From: Oscillospiraceae bacterium | GTDB lineage: Bacteria; Bacillota; Clostridia; UMGS1883 | DNA length: 9,873 nucleotides | Reading direction: 5' to 3' | Assembly (NCBI GenBank): GCA_015069065.1 | Contig: SVJI01000042.1 | Span: 1-9,873 of the forward strand | Shown here: piece by piece, positions 1 through 6,422 of the stretch | Layout of the letters: each line of letters opens with the position of its first letter | Position numbering within the stretch: position 1 is the first letter of the stretch | Notes under the pieces: model-generated | What the model was told of the DNA's origin: nothing | The model's input: only the letters and a program-made list of their open reading frames with translations | Databases searched by the model: none | Translations under genes and position numbers: made by a program

Positions 1-642
1 CCATGAACGGAAAACTGCCTCTACAGCGCCCATAAGCTGCTGCTTGGGGTCTGTGGGGAAGTCCTTACCGATTTTTGATTTATATTCTGCCTTAAACTGC
101 TCAGCGAGAGTCTTAAGATCCTCTGCTGTCAGGTCTATATCATTCTTAACGCCCTTAGCTTCCTTCATTTCGTCGATAAGCTGCTCGAAATACTTCTTAC
201 CAACTTCCATAACTACGTCAGAATACATCTGAATGAATCTTCTGTAGCAGTCGTAAGCCCATCTTGCGTTGCCGCTCTTAGCAGCCATAGCCTCAACAAC
301 GTCCTCGTTAAGACCAAGGTTGAGGATAGTATCCATCATACCGGGCATAGAAGCTCTTGCACCGGAGCGAACAGATACGAGAAGAGGATTTTCCTTATCG
401 CCGAATTTCTTTCCGCAAACTTCCTCCATCTTTCCGATGTATTCCATAATCTGTGCCTGAATATCATCGTTGATTTTGCGTCCGTCCTCGTAATACTGTG
501 TGCAGGCCTCTGTTGTGATTGTGAAGCCCTGAGGAACAGGAAGACCGATGGCGGTCATTTCAGCAAGGTTAGCACCCTTACCACCGAGAAGATTTCTCAT
601 GGTAGCGTTACCTTCGCTGAAGAGATAAACAAATTTTGTCAT
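1..642 (-). CDS. ppdK: Pyruvate, phosphate dikinase, N-terminal part (runs off the left edge)
   Basis: PPDK interconverts pyruvate + ATP + phosphate and PEP + AMP + pyrophosphate in the cytosol; many anaerobic Clostridia use it at the PEP/pyruvate node. The visible 214 residues are the start of the N-terminal ATP-grasp (nucleotide-binding) domain. It opens MTKFVYLFSEGN, followed by the glycine/lysine segment GGKGANLAEM at 20-29, LPVPQGFTI at 34-42, and SVRSGARASMPGMMDTI at 90-106 with the ATP-contacting Arg92. The family is about 870-880 residues, so roughly three quarters lies outside the window; the phosphohistidine and PEP-binding domains cannot be seen. The start is fixed by AGGAGG at 651-656, 8 nt upstream of ATG. 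Codon choice is biased: 11 of 19 alanines are GCT and none GCG, which fits high expression. It follows recO after 106 bp and probably has its own promoter. Confidence 0.97.
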   Translation of the reverse strand, partial: MTKFVYLFSEGNATMRNLLGGKGANLAEMTAIGLPVPQGFTITTEACTQYYEDGRKINDDIQAQIMEYIGKMEEVCGKKFGDKENPLLVSVRSGARASMPGMMDTILNLGLNEDVVEAMAAKSGNARWAYDCYRRFIQMYSDVVMEVGKKYFEQLIDEMKEAKGVKNDIDLTAEDLKTLAEQFKAEYKSKIGKDFPTDPKQQLMGAVEAVFRSW

Positions 643-695
643 CTGATAAACCTCCTACAAATTTTTTATAATTATCTATTTTTGTCGCACCTAAT

Positions 696-724
696 ATAAT
701 ACAACATTTTTTGATGAAATGCTA
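696..724 (-). promoter_or_regulatory. Possible sigma-A promoter for ppdK
   Basis: On the minus strand a TATTAT -10-like hexamer (696-701) lies 17 nt from a poor -35-like TAGCAT (719-724), in the AT-rich 106-bp gap between recO and ppdK. Transcription would start near 689, giving a leader of about 45 nt. The -10 is good and the -35 weak, so this is an inference. No GC-rich hairpin with a T-run follows recO, so read-through from the recO operon into ppdK is also possible. Confidence 0.35.
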
Positions 725-748
725 GTCTTTTTTTAAAAAATTACAAAT

Positions 749-1498
749 TTAAGTCATTTTCGTTAAGATTTGATGTAAATAATCGAGAGATTTGGGCAAA
801 TTTCCCAAATGATAACGCAAGAAAGGCTCTGTAATGCCTGAAAGAGAGCGACAAACCTCTGCGTCATATGTGCAGTAAAGCGCATCCTTCAGGGAGCTTT
901 CCGTTATGTACTGTGCCAGACGGATTTGTGCGTCATGAATGGGTAATGCGTCAGGTGTCTTATGCTCCGTGCATCTGACCTCACCCTCGGAAACACAGAA
1001 GAAGCATCCCTTTTCTCCGCAGGGACACTCATGGGAAAACTCAGGTACAATTCCGCAAAGGTCCATAAGCTTAAGCTCAAACACCGCTTTTAAGAGTGGG
1101 GCGCTGTCCTTTCTGCGGCACATTACATACAGAGTATTTAAAAGCAGCCGCACTTCCTCCTGCGCCTGTGTTCCGCACTGCACGCACATCTCGCACAGGG
1201 CAGCAAAATAAGCACCGTACGATAATAACTCAACATCCGCGGATAAATCGCGGAAGCTTTCATTAAGGTCGGCGCTTATAAGGGAATAAAAACCGTCTTT
1301 AATTTTTTTCAGCACAAAAGAGGAGTAGCACAGCGGGGCACAGGCACCCTTACTTTGGTGCTTAAGACTGCGTATGCCCTTTGCAATTACCGTCAGCTTT
1401 CCGTCTGTAGGGGACAGGAGCGTAAGCATACGGTCATTTTCCCCGCTTTGGCTTGCACGTACAACTATTGCGTCTGTTTTGATGGTGTTTTCTGACAT
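749..1498 (-). CDS. recO: DNA repair protein RecO
   Basis: RecO acts with RecF/RecR to load RecA on SSB-coated single-stranded DNA and anneals complementary strands during recombinational repair. The 249-residue product has the normal family length. It has the N-terminal OB-fold (about 1-80; TDAIVVRASQSGENDRMLTLLS at the start, then GKLTVIAKGIRS at 33-44), a helical middle, and a cysteine-rich zinc-binding segment (C158, C160, C165, C168, C176, H179). The cysteine pattern is denser than the usual CxxC...CxxC of the family, and the last pair reads CxxH. ATG is preceded by AGGAAG at 1506-1511, 7 nt away and inside the 3' part of yqzL, whose end overlaps this gene by 34 bp; translational coupling is likely. 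The position after era and yqzL matches Bacillus and Clostridia. Confidence 0.95.
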   Translation of the reverse strand: MSENTIKTDAIVVRASQSGENDRMLTLLSPTDGKLTVIAKGIRSLKHQSKGACAPLCYSSFVLKKIKDGFYSLISADLNESFRDLSADVELLSYGAYFAALCEMCVQCGTQAQEEVRLLLNTLYVMCRRKDSAPLLKAVFELKLMDLCGIVPEFSHECPCGEKGCFFCVSEGEVRCTEHKTPDALPIHDAQIRLAQYITESSLKDALYCTYDAEVCRSLSGITEPFLRYHLGNLPKSLDYLHQILTKMT

Positions 1499-1602
1499 TT
1501 GAATTCTTCCTTATGCCTTGTATGCTGTTTGTATTTTACATATATATCGATATTTCCCGTGCTGGTAAACATATCCCACATAATACTGTTTGTTCTTGAC
1601 AT
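1465..1602 (-). CDS. yqzL: YqzL-like small protein between era and recO
   Basis: This is a 45-codon open frame, ATG at 1602 to TAG at 1465. A strong GAGGTG ribosome binding site lies at 1608-1613, 5 nt upstream. The product begins MSRTNSIMWDMFTSTGNIDI and continues YVKYKQHTRHKEEF before a charged tail. A tryptophan, a phenylalanine a few residues later, then TGNI, Tyr and YK match my recollection of the YqzL family (about 45-50 residues), which sits between era and recO in B. subtilis. The family has no established function. The 3' end overlaps recO by 34 bp in another frame and contains the recO ribosome binding site. Both its start codon and binding site lie in the loop of a 14-bp hairpin (1576-1628). 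Position, binding site and motif together make this a real gene; the family assignment is from memory. Confidence 0.8.
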   Translation of the reverse strand: MSRTNSIMWDMFTSTGNIDIYVKYKQHTRHKEEFKCQKTPSKQTQ

Positions 1603-1628
1603 ATAATCACCTCACAGTTATTATGTGG
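1576..1628 (-). promoter_or_regulatory. RNA hairpin presenting the yqzL ribosome binding site in its loop
   Basis: On the minus-strand transcript, CCACAUAAUAACUGU (from 1628 down to 1614) is complementary to ACAGUAUUAUGUGG (1589 down to 1576), giving a 14-bp stem with one bulged A. The 24-nt loop holds the GAGGUG ribosome binding site (1608-1613) and the yqzL AUG (1600-1602). The downstream arm encodes residues 5-9 of YqzL. No U-run follows, so it is not an intrinsic terminator. A regulatory role is inference; the pairing is read directly from the sequence. Confidence 0.5.
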
Positions 1629-1663
1629 AACTGTCAATTTTTAATAACTTGAAAAATTTTCTT

Positions 1664-2554
1664 TTAATCTTTTGTAAATCCCAGTTCTTTGAGTGCGCTG
1701 CCTTTATTTCTCCAATCCTCACGAACCTTTACCCACAACTCCAGATATACTTGTGTATCCAGAAGCTTTTCTATGTCTTTTCGTGCGTATGAGCCTATAC
1801 GTTTGATTGCTTCGCCTTTTTTTCCGATAATAATAGGCTTGTGACTTGCCTTTTCACAGTAGATAACGGCAGTGATTTTTGTTAAATCGTCGCCCTCTTC
1901 CATTTTTTCGATTTCAACGGCAGTTCCGTGGGGAACTTCTCTGTCTAAAAGACGGAGAATCTTCTCGCGTATTATTTGGGCAGACATTTCCCTTAGTGTA
2001 CTGTCGGCATAGATATCTGTGGGGTAGAATGGCTCGCCCTCATCAAAATGCTTTAATATTTCGTCACGAAGAGCATTGACACCGTCTTTTTTCAGTGCGC
2101 TTATCGGTACGATAGCTGAAAAACTGCCCTCGCGCGAAAATGCGTCAATCTGGGGGAGAAGAGCCTCTTTTTCAACTGTATCCGCCTTGTTTATTGCAAG
2201 TATTAACGGAATTTGCTTGCTTAATGCATTTCTTATGATATTTTTTTCCAAATCGTAGATTTCCTTACCTGCTTCGACAACCAATACTGCAACATCCACG
2301 TCGGCAAGGCTTCCGCCTGCAGCATTGTTCATATATTCGCCAAGCTTTGTGCGGGGGGAGTGCATACCGGGGGTATCAACAAATACAATCTGGTAGTTGT
2401 CACCGTTATCAATCGCGGCAAGGTTTGTCCGTGTAGTCTGCGGCTTATTGGAAACGATAGCCGCCTTTTCCCCGATAAAAGCATTGGTAAGTGTGGATTT
2501 GCCCACATTCGGTCTGCCTACGATGGCTGCAAAGCCTGATTTAAAATTACTCAT
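1664..2554 (-). CDS. era: GTPase Era
   Basis: Era binds GTP and the 3' end of 16S rRNA and checks late 30S subunit assembly. The 296-residue protein is full length. G1 is GRPNVGKS at 13-20, G2 lies around TTR at 40-42, G3 is DTPG at 60-63, G4 is NKAD at 122-125 and G5 is SAL at 152-154. The C-terminal KH domain carries IIGKKGEAIKRIG (GKKG at 244-247) and the terminal LWVKVREDWR segment typical of Era. ATG at 2554 has AAAGGA at 2563-2568, 8 nt upstream, which overlaps the dgkA stop codon. It lies in the same operon as ybeY, another 16S rRNA maturation factor. In B. subtilis cdd (cytidine deaminase) sits between dgkA and era; it is absent here. Confidence 0.98.
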   Translation of the reverse strand: MSNFKSGFAAIVGRPNVGKSTLTNAFIGEKAAIVSNKPQTTRTNLAAIDNGDNYQIVFVDTPGMHSPRTKLGEYMNNAAGGSLADVDVAVLVVEAGKEIYDLEKNIIRNALSKQIPLILAINKADTVEKEALLPQIDAFSREGSFSAIVPISALKKDGVNALRDEILKHFDEGEPFYPTDIYADSTLREMSAQIIREKILRLLDREVPHGTAVEIEKMEEGDDLTKITAVIYCEKASHKPIIIGKKGEAIKRIGSYARKDIEKLLDTQVYLELWVKVREDWRNKGSALKELGFTKD

Positions 2555-2567
2555 TATTCTATTCCTT

Positions 2568-2945
2568 TCATCCGATGAGGTTTTTTATAAAGTCAATTCC
2601 GTGGGGTATAAATATTATAAGACCCCCTATGGCGGCGCCGATACTTATGACAAGGACTGCCCCTGCAGCGGCATCCTTTGCACGCTTTGCATACATGTTA
2701 AATACGGCGGTTGAGATGTTAATTGCATTTTCAATAGCTGTATTGATAAGTTCGGCACATATTACGGCACCGCACAGTGAAACTACAATTGCCGTTTCCG
2801 TTCTTGAAAGTCCAAACAGCACTGCGCAGACCACAACCAGTATTGTCATAACAAAGTGTATTCGCATATTGCGCTCCTCCTTAAGGAGCGTCATTATGCC
2901 GTCAATGGCGTGGCGCAGACTATCTGTGAAGCTATGATTTTTCAT
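2568..2945 (-). CDS. dgkA: Diacylglycerol kinase family protein, probably undecaprenol kinase
   Basis: This is a small integral membrane kinase. Gram-positive members phosphorylate undecaprenol to recycle the peptidoglycan lipid carrier, while Gram-negative DgkA uses diacylglycerol. The 125 residues fit the family. There is an amphipathic N-terminal helix with EERN at 23-26, then hydrophobic segments at about 31-47, 51-65 and 96-114. The signature is AELINTAIENAINI at 64-77 and AKRAKDAAAGAVL at 86-98, containing Glu24, Glu65, Glu72 and Asp91. Position 76 is Asn where family members usually have Asp (IE..VD), a mild departure. The start at 2945 has an AAGAGGAA ribosome binding site; 26 bp separate it from ybeY and 13 bp separate its end from the era start. 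Undecaprenol as substrate is inferred from taxonomy. Confidence 0.93.
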   Translation of the reverse strand: MKNHSFTDSLRHAIDGIMTLLKEERNMRIHFVMTILVVVCAVLFGLSRTETAIVVSLCGAVICAELINTAIENAINISTAVFNMYAKRAKDAAAGAVLVISIGAAIGGLIIFIPHGIDFIKNLIG

Positions 2946-2971
2946 ATGTTAAATTCCTCTTAATATTATTT

Positions 2972-3463
2972 TCAGCGATGAAGCTCCATTATGTCCATAA
3001 TTTCCTTTTCACGGCCTCGCATAACTGAGGTGTAGGGTTCTTCCATATGATCAAAGCCAAGCAGGTGAAGTGTGCTGTGAACGGTGAGGAAGCCGACCTC
3101 CCTCTGCAGGGAATGACCGTATTCCTCCGCCTGTGCTTTTGCTCTTTCAAGTGAGATTACGATATCTCCCAAAAGGAGCATATCTCCGTCATAATCGCCG
3201 CTTTCCTCGAGCATTACGCCGTCTTGGTCAAATTCCAGAATAGGAAAGCTCAGTACATCTGTTGGGGCATCAATTTCCCTGTGTTCTTTATTTATTTGCT
3301 GTATTCCCTCGTTATCGGTTATGAGAATACTTACCTCAAAATCGGTTTCATCGTCTGCTCCAACGGTCTGCAGAGTTGTTGCAACGGCTTTCTGCATAAT
3401 TTCGGAAAGCTCGTCTGTGAATTCAAGCTTGTCCTGCTCGTTTTCAATAATAAACTGTATCAT
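2972..3463 (-). CDS. ybeY: Endoribonuclease / rRNA maturation factor YbeY
   Basis: YbeY is a metal-dependent single-strand RNase implicated in 16S rRNA 3'-end maturation and 30S quality control; it interacts functionally with Era. I start it at ATG 3463 (163 residues, MIQFIIENEQ...), because GAGGAG at 3471-3476 sits 7 nt upstream. An in-frame ATG at 3478 would overlap that site and the end of pgpH. The fold's conserved elements are visible: LITDNEGIQQINKEHREID at 47-65, TDVLSFP at 68-74, and the zinc triad H129, H133 and H139 in HSTLHLLGFDH. Its ribosome binding site overlaps the pgpH stop codon, suggesting coupling. The order phoH-pgpH-ybeY-dgkA-era is conserved across Firmicutes. Confidence 0.97.
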   Translation of the reverse strand: MIQFIIENEQDKLEFTDELSEIMQKAVATTLQTVGADDETDFEVSILITDNEGIQQINKEHREIDAPTDVLSFPILEFDQDGVMLEESGDYDGDMLLLGDIVISLERAKAQAEEYGHSLQREVGFLTVHSTLHLLGFDHMEEPYTSVMRGREKEIMDIMELHR

Positions 3464-3470
3464 AATAATT

Positions 3471-3476
3471 CTCCTC
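3471..3476 (-). promoter_or_regulatory. Ribosome binding site that sets the ybeY start
   Basis: GAGGAG on the minus strand, 7 nt before ATG 3463. It overlaps the pgpH stop codon (3475-3477) and rules out the earlier in-frame ATG at 3478. Confidence 0.8.
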
Positions 3477-5481
3477 ATTCATATTTTATTCGCTCGTGGA
3501 AGTAACCGCCCAGCGTTTTTGTGATTACATTAATAACTGTTTCAAGCTCGCTGAAGGTGAGGTTACACTGCGAGAATTGTCCCGAATTTACCCTCTCGGT
3601 GGCAAGGCGGCGAACCATTGCCTCAATTTTATTTTCGCTCTTGTCCTCAATACTTCTCACTGCCGCCTCGCAGGAGTCTGCCAGCATTACAATAGCGGCT
3701 TCCTTAGTCTGGGGGACAGGACCCGGATAAGTAAACTTCGTTTCGTCAGCATTCTTATCAAGCTCTTTTGCCCTTATCAGGAAATACCCTGTGGTGGTAG
3801 TGCCGTGATGCTGAGCAATTATGTCACATATATCCTTTGGCAGACGGTTTTTTTCTGCAATTTCAACTCCGTCGGTAACATGGCTGATGATAATGGACGA
3901 GCTTTCCTCAGGGGCAAGTGAATCGTGAGCATTTTTGTCATACTGATTCTCCCTGAAATAAAGCGGGTGGCGGAGCTTCCCTATGTCGTGGTAATACGCC
4001 CCTACACGTGCCAGCAAGGCATCTGCACCAATGCTGCGTGCGGCAATTTCAGAAATATTTGCCACAGTAAGCGAATGATGATATGTTCCGGGGGCTTCTA
4101 TCAAAAGCTTCTTAAGGAGCTTATTTTCAGGATTTGCAAGCTCGGAAAGCTTCATCGGGGTTGTTGCATTAAAAATCCATTCAAAAAGGGGCAGAGAGCC
4201 TATCGTTACAAGCCCTGACAAAAATCCGCCCAGAAATCCCTTAATAAACGAGCCGAGTGCTGTCATGGCACCGCTTGATTCTATAAGGGTCATGGTGCAA
4301 AAAACCAGTCCGTAAAAAATCGATGATATGAATGTTGCCGGTAAAAGGTGAGAGCGCCTTTTAACAGCGGCAAAGCAGTACGCGGATATAGTACCCGCCA
4401 CGATAAGACAAACAGTATATCCCCAGTATGCGTCAAATGCAATAGCGCAGAATATCGACAGAACGAGGTTTGTTATAATTGCTGTCTGCGGGGTGGAGAA
4501 AAGCGTAACTATACCGGGGAAAACACCTGCAGGTATCAGGGAAATGAATTTTTCCGGAATGTACTTTGCCCCGTAGAATGTCATTAAGATGACTAAAAGT
4601 CCTACCAGTGATGCAATCGGAATTGCAGTGGGGAATTTCTTCCTCTGCTTTGCAAAATAGAATAAAAGAATTATATAGCATACGGAAAGAAGAAGTATTA
4701 TTCCCACAGTATAGGTGGGGGCGAGGGGATTTGTTCCCTTGAGGATTCCCAGTGTGCCGAGCATATTGAGCTGCGCCTCGGAAACAATTTCACCCTTACG
4801 CACAATTATCTGATTCTTTTTATATTCAATTTCGGGGACGGAGCTTGCGGCAGCCTCGCGTCTGCGCTCTGTTTCTTCTTCGTCGAGCTCTAAGTTCTCT
4901 GTAAGAACGAGCGAGCATATCTGGGCGGCTGCTTTCTTCTGTGCATCTGTCAGCTTGAGAGAGTCGATTTTGTCACTGCATTTCTTATTAGCTGCGGCAA
5001 GGTCTGATATGCCGTCCGTCATGATGGCATTTACAATATCACCAATTTTGCGCATCTGGGAAAACTCGGACTCCGAAGAACCCATTACGGAAAGGACAGA
5101 GCTTTCGGAGACATTAAGCTTCGCCTTTGCCTGCAGTTGTGCGGCAAGGGCGGCAGTGCTTTTTTCCTCTTCACTGCGCAGTGTGGTGGCAAGTGCAAAG
5201 AAGTCTGATATCGCATCTACTGCACTGAGCCTTTTATCATCATTTGTGACATATACGTTAGCCACGCTTTTGCGTGCGGCTTCACGCCCTGCATTAGTTG
5301 TGGTGGTATCGATTATGGCACGCGGTGCATAAATATCGTCTGTGGATACGTCCCCGACCTTCAAATCAACCTGACCTGAACGATTGGAGCAAAGAATCAC
5401 AAATACTATCAGTATAAAACAAACCAGTGTAATTACAGCGTGCATTGCGTTATTAAAAAACGACTTTATCATAACTTTCAC
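3475..5481 (-). CDS. pgpH: PgpH-type 7TM-HD cyclic-di-AMP phosphodiesterase (YqfF)
   Basis: This family hydrolyses c-di-AMP to pApA and so tunes osmotic and cell-wall homeostasis. The 668-residue product has a membrane anchor at about 14-31, a long extracytoplasmic 7TMR-HD sensor region at about 35-250 (ending in the conserved IVRKGEIVSEAQ stretch at 226-237), a seven-helix membrane domain at about 257-440, and a cytoplasmic HD domain from about 455. The metal ligands are all present: H469, H498-D499 (HDIGK), H534, H558-H559 and D602. The frame begins at GTG 5481, whose GTGA overlaps the phoH stop. ATG 5472, three codons in, is an alternative that may fit the AAAAGG ribosome binding site better. 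Residue numbers assume the GTG. Membrane limits are estimates. Confidence 0.95.
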   Translation of the reverse strand: MKVMIKSFFNNAMHAVITLVCFILIVFVILCSNRSGQVDLKVGDVSTDDIYAPRAIIDTTTTNAGREAARKSVANVYVTNDDKRLSAVDAISDFFALATTLRSEEEKSTAALAAQLQAKAKLNVSESSVLSVMGSSESEFSQMRKIGDIVNAIMTDGISDLAAANKKCSDKIDSLKLTDAQKKAAAQICSLVLTENLELDEEETERRREAAASSVPEIEYKKNQIIVRKGEIVSEAQLNMLGTLGILKGTNPLAPTYTVGIILLLSVCYIILLFYFAKQRKKFPTAIPIASLVGLLVILMTFYGAKYIPEKFISLIPAGVFPGIVTLFSTPQTAIITNLVLSIFCAIAFDAYWGYTVCLIVAGTISAYCFAAVKRRSHLLPATFISSIFYGLVFCTMTLIESSGAMTALGSFIKGFLGGFLSGLVTIGSLPLFEWIFNATTPMKLSELANPENKLLKKLLIEAPGTYHHSLTVANISEIAARSIGADALLARVGAYYHDIGKLRHPLYFRENQYDKNAHDSLAPEESSSIIISHVTDGVEIAEKNRLPKDICDIIAQHHGTTTTGYFLIRAKELDKNADETKFTYPGPVPQTKEAAIVMLADSCEAAVRSIEDKSENKIEAMVRRLATERVNSGQFSQCNLTFSELETVINVITKTLGGYFHERIKYE

Positions 5482-6422
5482 TGCCTTTTCTCAAATCGCT
5501 CATATGCGGCGATAATCTTCTGTACCAGAGGGTGTCTCACAACATCCTTGTCTGATAAATAGGAAAAATCAAGTCCTTCGATATTTTTCAGTATTTTAGC
5601 GGCATCCTTAAGACCGCTGCGCTTCCCGTCAGGGAGGTCAATCTGCGTAACGTCACCTGTTATTACCGCCTTTGACCCGAAGCCTATACGGGTAAGGAAC
5701 ATTTTCATCTGCTCTGGGGTGGTGTTTTGCGCTTCGTCAAGGATTATGAAAGCATCATCAAGTGTACGTCCGCGCATATAGGCAAGGGGCGCGATTTCGA
5801 TAACACCGCGCTCAAGGTACTTCTGATAATTCTCCATGCCGAGCATATCGCCCAGAGCATCATAAAGCGGGCGGAGATAGGGGTCAACCTTCATCTGCAA
5901 ATCACCGGGGAGAAATCCCAGCTTCTCACCTGCTTCAACGGCAGGGCGGGTAAGGATAATACGGCTGACTTCCTTTCTGCGGAAAGCATCCACCGCCATG
6001 GCAACAGCGAGGTAGGTTTTTCCTGTACCTGCAGGGCCGATGGCGATAACCACCGTGTTATCACGTATTTTTTGAATATAGTTTTTCTGACCGTGGGTTT
6101 TACACTTAACGCTTTTTCCCTTGGCAGTTATGCATATATAGTCACCCTTTGCAGGGGGGATATATTCAATATCCTCATTTACCGAGAAAATGGCGTAGCG
6201 TATATTCTGCTCAGTCAACACCTCGCCGATTTCCACCTCATCCATAAGGCGGCTGAGAACTGCATAGGCACGGTCAGCATTGTCTCCTATAATTTTTATC
6301 TGTGTATCTTTGTTTGTTATCCTTACACCCATTTCACGCTCGATGAGCTTGATGTTTGCATCAAAGCTCCCGAACAGTGACATGACGGTGTCTGTACTCT
6401 TTGCCTCAAGAATTCTTTCCAT
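5478..6422 (-). CDS. phoH: PhoH family ATPase
   Basis: PhoH-like proteins are P-loop NTPases, often with an N-terminal nucleic-acid-binding domain, and are genetically linked to YbeY and RNA metabolism. I start at ATG 6422 (314 residues, MERILEAKST...), because AAGGAG at 6429-6434 lies 6 nt upstream; the frame stays open to 6494 but without a comparable site. The N-terminal KH-like region spans about 15-75 (IKLIEREMGVRI at 24-35). Walker A is GPAGTGKT at 129-136, followed by the PhoH signature ILTRPAVEAGEKLGFLPGD at 156-174. Walker B is FIILDEAQN at 225-233, with TGDVTQIDLP at 255-264. The gene overlaps the end of yqfD by 17 bp and its TGA overlaps the GTG of pgpH, so it is translationally embedded in the operon. 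Confidence 0.96.
   Translation of the reverse strand: MERILEAKSTDTVMSLFGSFDANIKLIEREMGVRITNKDTQIKIIGDNADRAYAVLSRLMDEVEIGEVLTEQNIRYAIFSVNEDIEYIPPAKGDYICITAKGKSVKCKTHGQKNYIQKIRDNTVVIAIGPAGTGKTYLAVAMAVDAFRRKEVSRIILTRPAVEAGEKLGFLPGDLQMKVDPYLRPLYDALGDMLGMENYQKYLERGVIEIAPLAYMRGRTLDDAFIILDEAQNTTPEQMKMFLTRIGFGSKAVITGDVTQIDLPDGKRSGLKDAAKILKNIEGLDFSYLSDKDVVRHPLVQKIIAAYERFEKRQ

Noticed and set aside
1635..1640. Promoter-like TTGAC(A) upstream of yqzL on the minus strand
   Set aside because: No acceptable -10 lies 16-18 nt downstream; the spacing lands on the ribosome binding site. yqzL is more likely transcribed from upstream with era.
2397..2937. Plus-strand open frames opposite era and dgkA
   Set aside because: They are shadows of genes whose catalytic motifs read correctly on the minus strand, and their sequences resemble no protein family.
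3464..3478. Longer ybeY start at ATG 3478
   Set aside because: It would overlap its own Shine-Dalgarno sequence and the pgpH stop codon; the ATG at 3463 is spaced correctly and gives a family-typical N-terminus.
5727..6380. 217-codon plus-strand open frame opposite phoH
   Set aside because: It is wholly antisense to a well-supported PhoH gene with intact Walker motifs, has no family-like sequence and a composition typical of a reverse-complement shadow.
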